Positions 31,189 to 36,274 of a stretch of DNA of 36,274 bases are shown here, in pieces. Source of the DNA: a virus; the IMG/VR virus record IMGVR_UViG_3300049846_000535, positions 1-36,274 of that record; one strand, given 5' to 3'. Position 1 is the first letter of the stretch. Each line of letters opens with the position of its first letter. The notes under the pieces were generated by a model. It was not told the origin of the DNA. It did no database searches and worked only from the letters and a program-made list of their open reading frames with translations. Position numbers and translations under genes: made by a program.

Positions 31189-31644
31189 TTATGCCACTCG
31201 CATAAACTTAACTACGAAACGAATCTTACCAGCCGTTGCAGTACCAGTGATCTTGAAATCAATGGTGTCAGCAGCTGTGTAAAGCTTGTCTTTAGGAACA
31301 GTGTTAACATCAAGGGCATCTGTTGCACCAGCATTCTGGTCGAACACAAACGCACCAGCGAAAGTGCTAGAAGCATCAGTAACATAAAGTGGATACAATC
31401 CAGTTGCAGCAGCAAAGCCGTCAACTAAGAATCCATCCACATCAGTTCCATCACCTACTTCTTCAGCAGAAGAGCCAGCAACAAGAGTAAGAACATAAGC
31501 TTGTACAGATTTAATCACACAATCAGCAGGAGCACTGAAGATTGGGATAACTCCAGTCAACGTGCGAGAGTCAGCAGCCAAGTTGGTTTGATCAGCATCC
31601 CACAAGAAGCTGTGCTCAATTTCTTTATATTTTTGGTATCCCAT
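31189..31644 (-). CDS. Head decoration candidate (151 aa)
   Basis: The protein is strand-rich and Ala/Gly/Thr-rich (KYKEIEHSFLWDADQTNLAA, ADCVIKSVQAYVLTLVAGSS, KLYTAADTIDFKITGTATAG), with the composition of small capsid decoration or head-stabilising proteins. It immediately follows the capsid gene, across the terminator at 31661-31694, which is a typical place for a decoration protein. Its expression would be lowered by that terminator or driven by read-through. The function is inferred from position and composition. Confidence 0.5.
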   Translation of the reverse strand: MGYQKYKEIEHSFLWDADQTNLAADSRTLTGVIPIFSAPADCVIKSVQAYVLTLVAGSSAEEVGDGTDVDGFLVDGFAAATGLYPLYVTDASSTFAGAFVFDQNAGATDALDVNTVPKDKLYTAADTIDFKITGTATAGKIRFVVKFMRVA

Positions 31645-31660
31645 ATGAAACCTTTCTTTG

Positions 31661-31694
31661 AAAAAAGGGGTAGCAAGATTTCTCTCACTACCCC
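31661..31694 (-). terminator. Intrinsic terminator after the major capsid gene
   Basis: On the minus strand GGGGTAG (31694-31688) pairs perfectly with CTACCCC (31673-31667) around a 14-base loop, and six T follow at 31666-31661. The hairpin begins 23 bases past the capsid stop. A partial stop here would make capsid transcripts more abundant than those of the downstream tail genes. Confidence 0.85.
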
Positions 31695-31716
31695 AATTAT
31701 ATAAGCAGTACTACTA

Positions 31717-32565
31717 TTACGCAGTGCCAAGAAGGACTGAGCGAACGCCAGGAGCCGTAGCTACTGCACCGTAAATGTGGTCCATAGACCAGCGTTGCGC
31801 TAGGTTCGGTACATCATAGAATTGTTGTACGCGTGGAGCAAGCTGACGTGCCCAGATCACAGCAGATTTATGATAAGCCATAGACTTAGCATCTTCTGCA
31901 AGTTGTGACATAAGAACGTTGAAGCCATATAATCTCCCGATCTGTCCCGTCAAAATGGGTTCTCGTGACCCGAAGTCCGCGGCCGATGTAAAAGACGAGA
32001 TAGCAAGCAAAGCAGCTTCTTGAGCAGGAGAGATCACCAAGTAGCGATCTTCCATTGGAACTTTTGCTTCGTTCAAAAGCTGACGTGCAAGAAGGATATC
32101 TGCAGCAGCGATGTTTGAACCAGCATAAGCGCGCTTATGGTCAGGAGAAGAAGTAGAAATACCGCTCTCCAATGTATCTAGTAAATAGCTGTCCATCTCA
32201 ACTGCAAGATCGACCGCTGCTTGTTGACTATATGCTTGAAGCATATTGACCTTAGATTGCAATTCAGCAATATCTTCGATCAAAAATTGGATAACTTTAT
32301 GACGGTTAAGTGACAAAGTATCAGCAGTGAATGCGTTGATTTGTGCGTCAACAGGAGTATTCTCAGACTTCGTAGAAACTGAGAAATTGCTGAACTTAGG
32401 ATACTTAAGAGTGTCCATACCAGGAGATACGAATTGACTCATATCTTTAAGAGTTGGACCTACAACCATGTTTGCGTTTAGTACGTCTTTAACTTCACCA
32501 GCAACAAGCGTCTCGATCGTAGCCGTTCCGCCTGCTTCGGTTAAGCCAGTAATTGCGTCTGCCAT
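31717..32565 (-). CDS. Major capsid protein (282 aa)
   Basis: This has the pattern of HK97-fold coat proteins of the P22/T7-like branch: TEAGGTATIETLVAGEVKDV at the start, an N-terminal long helix (RHKVIQFLIEDIAELQSKVN, then QAYSQQAAVDLAVEMDSYLL), YLVISPAQEAALLA, IGRLYGFNVLMS and a closing QRWSMDHIYGAVATAPGVRS. It follows the scaffold gene with a good ribosome site (AAGGAG) and is itself followed by a strong terminator, both fitting a highly expressed coat protein. No obvious protease target is seen, and a separate protease gene is not visible nearby. Confidence 0.85.
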   Translation of the reverse strand: MADAITGLTEAGGTATIETLVAGEVKDVLNANMVVGPTLKDMSQFVSPGMDTLKYPKFSNFSVSTKSENTPVDAQINAFTADTLSLNRHKVIQFLIEDIAELQSKVNMLQAYSQQAAVDLAVEMDSYLLDTLESGISTSSPDHKRAYAGSNIAAADILLARQLLNEAKVPMEDRYLVISPAQEAALLAISSFTSAADFGSREPILTGQIGRLYGFNVLMSQLAEDAKSMAYHKSAVIWARQLAPRVQQFYDVPNLAQRWSMDHIYGAVATAPGVRSVLLGTA

Positions 32566-32584
32566 TTTAAATTCTCCTTAAGGG

Positions 32585-33166
32585 TTATTTTTTTGCAGCC
32601 ATCGCAGCCTTCCACATATCAAGCTTTTGATGCTGTGGTAGCTTAGCGATATCAGCTGCTGTTAATTTCTTTTCTTTATCCACACCGTTCGGTGTTGATG
32701 GGTTAATCACCGCAGTTGCTTGTTTTTGAAACAACATTGGGTACTTCTGTTTAACCTCACCCAAGGCAACATCTGCTCCGTACACAGTTGCAGTATCTTC
32801 ATCAAACTGTAACAACTCGCCATTAACTAGCTTAAGTACAGCATCAGGAGCTACACAACCTAACTTTGCAGCTTCAGCAGCTAGTGTGGAGCTAACCTTT
32901 TCTCGAACAACTGATTTTTTCATTTGCTCAAGCTTGGTTTGTGCTTCTTCGTACAATCTCTTGTACTCACCTTGCTGTGTTAGTTGCGCCTTTTTAATTG
33001 ACTCTAGTTCCTTCTCAGCCTTAAAAGCTCTTTCTTTGAACTTCTTAGACTCCTGAAGCAGCCGTTCGGCACTAGCCTCTTGAGTTACCTGAGTTGGTTC
33101 TTGAGTTGTTACCTCTGAATTCTCAGTAGGCAGAGCAGCGACGTTCGTCGTGTCGTTTGATTCCAT
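32585..33166 (-). CDS. Scaffolding protein (193 aa)
   Basis: The protein is acidic and Glu/Gln/Thr-rich at the start, then a long coiled coil at about residues 37-77 (ESKKFKERAFKAEKELESIK, KRLYEEAQTKLEQMKKSVVR), and a lysine-rich C-terminus (LPQHQKLDMWKAAMAAKK). This is the classic layout of a capsid scaffold that is lost on maturation. It immediately precedes the coat protein gene by 19 bases and has an AAGGGG ribosome site. Coat-binding would be expected from the basic C-terminal helix. Confidence 0.78.
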   Translation of the reverse strand: MESNDTTNVAALPTENSEVTTQEPTQVTQEASAERLLQESKKFKERAFKAEKELESIKKAQLTQQGEYKRLYEEAQTKLEQMKKSVVREKVSSTLAAEAAKLGCVAPDAVLKLVNGELLQFDEDTATVYGADVALGEVKQKYPMLFQKQATAVINPSTPNGVDKEKKLTAADIAKLPQHQKLDMWKAAMAAKK

Positions 33167-33219
33167 TATAGCACCCCTTCCTTGGTGTGTTGGTTTTTTC
33201 TAATTGTGTCTTATTCTAA

Positions 33220-33726
33220 CTATTTAAGCAACTCTTTCAATCTTCCTTTGAGTATCCTAACAAGCGTTGCGTTAATCTTAGCATCAAGTTTTTCTCCAGC
33301 TTTCTGATCCAACATAATTGGACGCTTAGGCTGACCGTTAGCTCCCTGCCTATGACCAAGCTCTTTATTAACTGACTCTTCTGAATCAAAGTAGATCTTA
33401 ACTGAATTAATACCTTTAGGATTGCTCACCATCTTGCTTCTTAGTGAGTTCAAAAAGTCTCCTGATAACTTAAGGTTAACTGGAGTCCCTGGCTTCCTAT
33501 CTCCTGGATACTTCTTCTTGTTCTTATAGGGGGGGAACTTTCCAGTCCCTTTGATCGGTGACTTACCAACAGTTATCAGCCTCTTCATCTCATAGATACA
33601 AGCAGCTCCTAATTTTTCAGCAGTTGCTCCGTCTATGAAGTTCTTAGTGATAGCCTCTAACTTCCTGATTAATCTTTCAAAGCGTTGAGTGTCGAACTTA
33701 ATCTTGAAATCAGCCATTGCCGTCAT
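33220..33726 (-). CDS. Tail-completion/head-tail joining-type protein B (168 aa)
   Basis: The segment VGKSPIKGTGKFPPYKNKKK then LKLSGDFLNSLRSKMV aligns with the neighbouring 153-residue protein (VGESRSPVSGREFPELNEEY, ILELSGDMLGSLIVKRK), so the two genes are paralogues. The shared pattern, including the terminal RPIMLDQ-like box, is that of phage virion-morphogenesis or tail-completion proteins that join head and tail. The first ATG is at 33726, overlapping the upstream frame by 17 bases; MADF at 33717 is an alternative start with less overlap. The open frame contains a seven-G run without disruption. Confidence 0.65.
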   Translation of the reverse strand: MTAMADFKIKFDTQRFERLIRKLEAITKNFIDGATAEKLGAACIYEMKRLITVGKSPIKGTGKFPPYKNKKKYPGDRKPGTPVNLKLSGDFLNSLRSKMVSNPKGINSVKIYFDSEESVNKELGHRQGANGQPKRPIMLDQKAGEKLDAKINATLVRILKGRLKELLK

Positions 33727-34171
33727 CCATAAAGTCTTCTGCTATGTTCAACAGCTCGTCCCTTATGTCAGGCCTGAATTGCTCTTTCTTGTCTGGGTTT
33801 GGAATGAATTGTCTCTTTTTAAGCTTAGACTTACCTGAGAAGTTATTGTGCCCATCTGCCTTACCTTGCTCTGACTCAGGAACAGTAACTAATATTTTAT
33901 CACCCTTGCGCTTAACTATAAGTGATCCAAGCATGTCACCGCTTAGCTCAAGGATTGCCGACCTTCTCCCACCATGTTCTTTTTTTGCGTATTCTTCGTT
34001 TAACTCAGGGAACTCTCTACCGCTTACTGGCGATCTGCTCTCGCCAACATCTGTGAGTATTGCTGACAACAAGTAATCAGCGGCTTCGTCTAAGGCTTTC
34101 TTCTTAGCTTCGCCTTTAAGCTCTAAACCTTCGAAGGGATCAAATAAGTATTCGACCTTAGTCTTCGGCAC
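33710..34171 (-). CDS. Tail-completion/virion-morphogenesis-type protein A (153 aa)
   Basis: The pattern SPVSGREFPELNEEYAKKEH, LELSGDMLGSLIVK and the closing box KKRQFIPNPDKKEQF match the virion morphogenesis (Mu gpG-like) and tail-completion type. A charged, helical C-terminus (RDELLNIAEDFMDDGNG) follows. Its 3' end overlaps the paralogous protein B by 17 bases, and its ATG overlaps the portal stop region by 14 bases. It would act at the head-tail joint. Confidence 0.65.
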   Translation of the reverse strand: MPKTKVEYLFDPFEGLELKGEAKKKALDEAADYLLSAILTDVGESRSPVSGREFPELNEEYAKKEHGGRRSAILELSGDMLGSLIVKRKGDKILVTVPESEQGKADGHNNFSGKSKLKKRQFIPNPDKKEQFRPDIRDELLNIAEDFMDDGNG

Positions 34172-35795
34172 TAACTTGATCCCCCTCAGGATACATTACT
34201 TGCCCTTTTTTGCTGGCTTCTTCTTGGCTACTGGTTTTTTCGCTTTCATTTTGCATTACTCCTTCCATTGTGGATTTCGCATCAGGAGTTAGCATTGCTT
34301 GTGCTGAAGACAAACGCTGCTGATTCTCTAAAGCGATGTCCTTCAGTTTCTGTTCAATCTGATCATCCGTCAAGTCTGGATTTAACTTTCTCAAAGCATC
34401 TGCTCTTGTGATTAATCCAAGCGCGCTTAGATCTTTGATCGCTGTGATTCTATCTTGCTCTGATTCAATAGGCTTCATGTCTGCGTAGTAGATCGCAACA
34501 TCGAAGTCTTCAGAAAACTTCCCATATGATTTGGCTTCTTCATTCAGTACACCAATATCAAACATGTAGTTGTGCCAAGCTGCGATCACTTCCCAGAACT
34601 CATGCTCAGCATTCTTTAGAACTGGCTTGTCAGACTCTAGCGCCTCAAGAGTATCAGCCATCTCAATCAATGCCTGGAAGCCTGATGAGAAGTTCTTTGT
34701 GTTATTGATCCCACTAACAGACCCAGGAGCCATATCGTTAGTAGTAAGAAGCAACCCTAGTAGCTCCATAAGTAGTTCTTTGTACTCATTGAGTGGAGAG
34801 TTACCAGTCACGTAGCTAATACTAGGTGACTCTTGGCCGGGGCTTTGTTTAAGCCATACAGCTCTATTCACCCCAATATTCATAGACTTAGGCTCATCTG
34901 GAGACACAACAGTTAGGATTGAGAACCCTTGGTGCTTAGCGATTGTCAGCAAATCAGTCCAGCCAGATTGAATAGCTAGAGTCAGATCAACCATGTCCTC
35001 ACCTTGAGTAGCCCAAGGCTGAGCGTCTCTGTCCTTGTTGATAGAAACAACAGGGCATTTCATAATTGGGTTAATGAACTGATCTTCACCTAATTCTGGG
35101 TAAAAGATAATCCTGTTTCCAGAATCATCGGTTGTGAAGTGCTGCTGATCTGTCCAAAAGATATATTGTCTACCTTCATCAGTAACACGCTCTTCACTAG
35201 CTATCATATCAGTGCCACTAGCAGAGCCGCGTTCCCTATTGAACCCTGTAAACCCAGTAGCAGATAATAGATCGTCCTGATTAAACAGCCTATCTTCCTC
35301 AGTAAACTTGTTGAACACGTAGCCCTCTAGCTCAGTTGGATCAAACTTATTGGGCATCACGCTGTAAAGATAAGGAGGCACAACACAGGCTTTGATCTCA
35401 TCACCGCTTGGTACAGCGTACAGCACAGTGTTTGAGAATAGGTTATAGTACCTATTAGCCTTCTGCATAAGCTCATTCATGCCAAGCTCATACACGTAGT
35501 AATCAACTAGGGCCTGATCACTTGGGGATTTGTTCTCAACCACACGAACAGGAGATCTTGAGTAAACAGAGCTTTTTTTATTGATGATCTTCTTTAGAAT
35601 ATTGATAGGCGCTAGTCGCATCTCTTTGATCGCGTCAGATCCGAACTCTCGCTTGATATGCTCGATTAGAAACTTCTTACCACCGTCAGCATAGATGTCA
35701 TGCCTGCGCTTAGCCTTGGCACGTCTCGTCTCCTCTGCTGATTCTTTGATCTCTTGAATGATATTCTTTACATCGCTATCGCTTAAAATTTCCAT
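34158..35795 (-). CDS. Portal protein (545 aa)
   Basis: This is the dodecameric DNA gate at the capsid vertex. It lies immediately downstream of the large terminase, overlapping its end by 13 bases. The length is typical. The N-terminal part (NIIQEIKESAEETRRAKAKR, RLAPINILKKIINKKSSVYS) and the middle region (QKANRYYNLFSNTVLYAVPS) match portals of siphophages, and the C-terminal end is a long acidic, Gln/Glu-rich helical tail (KLKDIALENQQRLSSAQAML) that would lie in the capsid as a barrel. An AAGGA ribosome site precedes the ATG at 35795. No head protease fusion is seen. Confidence 0.85.
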   Translation of the reverse strand: MEILSDSDVKNIIQEIKESAEETRRAKAKRRHDIYADGGKKFLIEHIKREFGSDAIKEMRLAPINILKKIINKKSSVYSRSPVRVVENKSPSDQALVDYYVYELGMNELMQKANRYYNLFSNTVLYAVPSGDEIKACVVPPYLYSVMPNKFDPTELEGYVFNKFTEEDRLFNQDDLLSATGFTGFNRERGSASGTDMIASEERVTDEGRQYIFWTDQQHFTTDDSGNRIIFYPELGEDQFINPIMKCPVVSINKDRDAQPWATQGEDMVDLTLAIQSGWTDLLTIAKHQGFSILTVVSPDEPKSMNIGVNRAVWLKQSPGQESPSISYVTGNSPLNEYKELLMELLGLLLTTNDMAPGSVSGINNTKNFSSGFQALIEMADTLEALESDKPVLKNAEHEFWEVIAAWHNYMFDIGVLNEEAKSYGKFSEDFDVAIYYADMKPIESEQDRITAIKDLSALGLITRADALRKLNPDLTDDQIEQKLKDIALENQQRLSSAQAMLTPDAKSTMEGVMQNESEKTSSQEEASKKGQVMYPEGDQVSAED

Positions 35796-36274
35796 CGGTT
35801 CAGTTCCTTGAACGGTTGTTTGTCTATGTTGTAATCGAGATGATTAACAAAAAAGTACCTAATGCTGTCCACCGCGTCATCATTCTCTTTTAACGGATTC
35901 TCATTTACAATAATACCGTCTTTCTGAGGGTAAGAGTAGTTCTTAATATTGTCTAGGCTTTTGGGGCATTTAACTTCGTCGATGAAGAACTTTCGCTGAC
36001 CAATTCCATTTTTAATGTAGCTGCGGACGATGGGTATACCGTATGTGATAGCTGTAGACCTGTACTTGAAATGAATATTTCTTGGGGATTGCTTGAAGTA
36101 TGCAACGTTAGATATCCCAGTCTGTTCCCGTTCTTGATTACCTGCAATGTCGCAGTACCAGTGATTAATATGGTATCCCTTTGCTTTGATTCTATCCCAT
36201 AGATTATCGAGCGTAAGCTTCGAAGAAACGATCTCATCAAACAAGTAAACACAGTCAGTCCTCCTGTCGTACTG
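35783..36274 (-). CDS. terL: Terminase large subunit, C-terminal part (gene begins at 913)
   Basis: This is the nuclease half of TerL, covering residues 263-425 of the joined protein. At the window edge the frame begins within QYDRRTDCVYLFDEIV, identical to the other end's 127-base overlap. It contains DE at 275-276 and the final nuclease acid in DDAVDSIRYFF (D398), so with D250 in the other piece all RNase H-like acidic positions are present. It ends at TAA 35785-35783, overlapping the portal start by 13 bases. TTG at 36244 is only an internal codon and not a true start. Confidence 0.93.
   Translation of the reverse strand, partial: QYDRRTDCVYLFDEIVSSKLTLDNLWDRIKAKGYHINHWYCDIAGNQEREQTGISNVAYFKQSPRNIHFKYRSTAITYGIPIVRSYIKNGIGQRKFFIDEVKCPKSLDNIKNYSYPQKDGIIVNENPLKENDDAVDSIRYFFVNHLDYNIDKQPFKELNRWKF
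36148..36274. repeat. Terminal direct repeat, right copy (contig circularisation overlap)
   Basis: This is base-for-base identical to 1-127. Removing one copy gives a circular map of 36,147 bp. Confidence 0.9.

Noticed and set aside
35953-36252. Open frame of 99 residues near the right end
   Set aside because: It overlaps the C-terminal half of terL in another frame and has no ribosome site or recognisable motif.

Overview
The window is the complete genome of a tailed double-stranded DNA phage with siphovirus-type morphogenesis genes, written as a linear contig. Bases 1-127 are repeated exactly at 36148-36274, so the molecule is circular or circularly permuted, about 36,147 bp long. The cut falls inside the large terminase gene, which is why that gene appears as two pieces. 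Base composition is moderately AT-rich. A lipoprotein, a signal-peptide protein with outer-membrane-like strands, a spanin-like coiled-coil protein and a T7-lysozyme-like amidase point to a Gram-negative host; its identity cannot be read from the sequence. I see no integrase, no CI-type repressor and no partition genes, so a lytic lifestyle is the simpler reading.

Layout. (1) 2145 down to 1, then through the junction from 36147 down to 12206, all on the minus strand, is one long late block. Its order is zinc-finger and small proteins, small terminase, large terminase, portal, two paralogous tail-completion-type proteins, scaffold, major capsid protein, a decoration candidate, and two large repetitive fibre-like proteins lying in the head module. 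Then come connector-type proteins, tail terminator, major tail protein, frameshifted tail assembly chaperones, tape measure, distal-tail, tip and fibre proteins, a collar-domain protein, and a tightly coupled lysis cassette (amidase, holin candidate, lipoprotein, membrane coiled-coil protein, secreted strand-rich protein). (2) 2189-3208, plus strand, is a metallophosphoesterase with an N-terminal HNH-associated repeat. (3) 3205-6293, minus strand, holds small regulators, including a ribbon-helix-helix candidate, and a 711-residue primase-polymerase/helicase. (4) 6539-12224, plus strand, is the early recombination and accessory operon: Sak4-type ATPase, DUF669-type single-strand binding protein, VRR-NUC nuclease, YqaJ/lambda-exonuclease-type nuclease, then small and helix-turn-helix proteins. 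A two-element minus-strand insertion (68-residue gene plus a tRNA-shaped element) sits inside it at about 10612-10941.

Control signals. Two intergenic regions look regulatory. At 3996-4157, extending into the end of the primase gene, eight copies of a TGTCATA-type heptamer in both orientations surround a perfect (ATT)10 tract and lie just upstream of a sigma70-like promoter; this is the best candidate for a replication origin or multi-site operator. The divergent region 6294-6538 carries a TTGTGGTG/CACCACAA inverted repeat, a third half-site and a strong hairpin followed by six T. A further inverted repeat straddles the -10 box of the ribbon-helix-helix operon. A canonical A_AAA_AAG slippery site links the two tail-chaperone frames, and a clear intrinsic terminator follows the capsid gene.

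How it fits together. The primase-helicase and the Sak4/SSB/exonuclease set would copy and recombine the genome. The leftward block packages it, builds head and tail, and lyses the cell. The most unusual material is the heptamer/(ATT)10 region, the modular 1184- and 430-residue proteins between capsid and connector genes, the tRNA-like element with an abnormal anticodon arm, and the secreted protein at the end of the lysis cassette.
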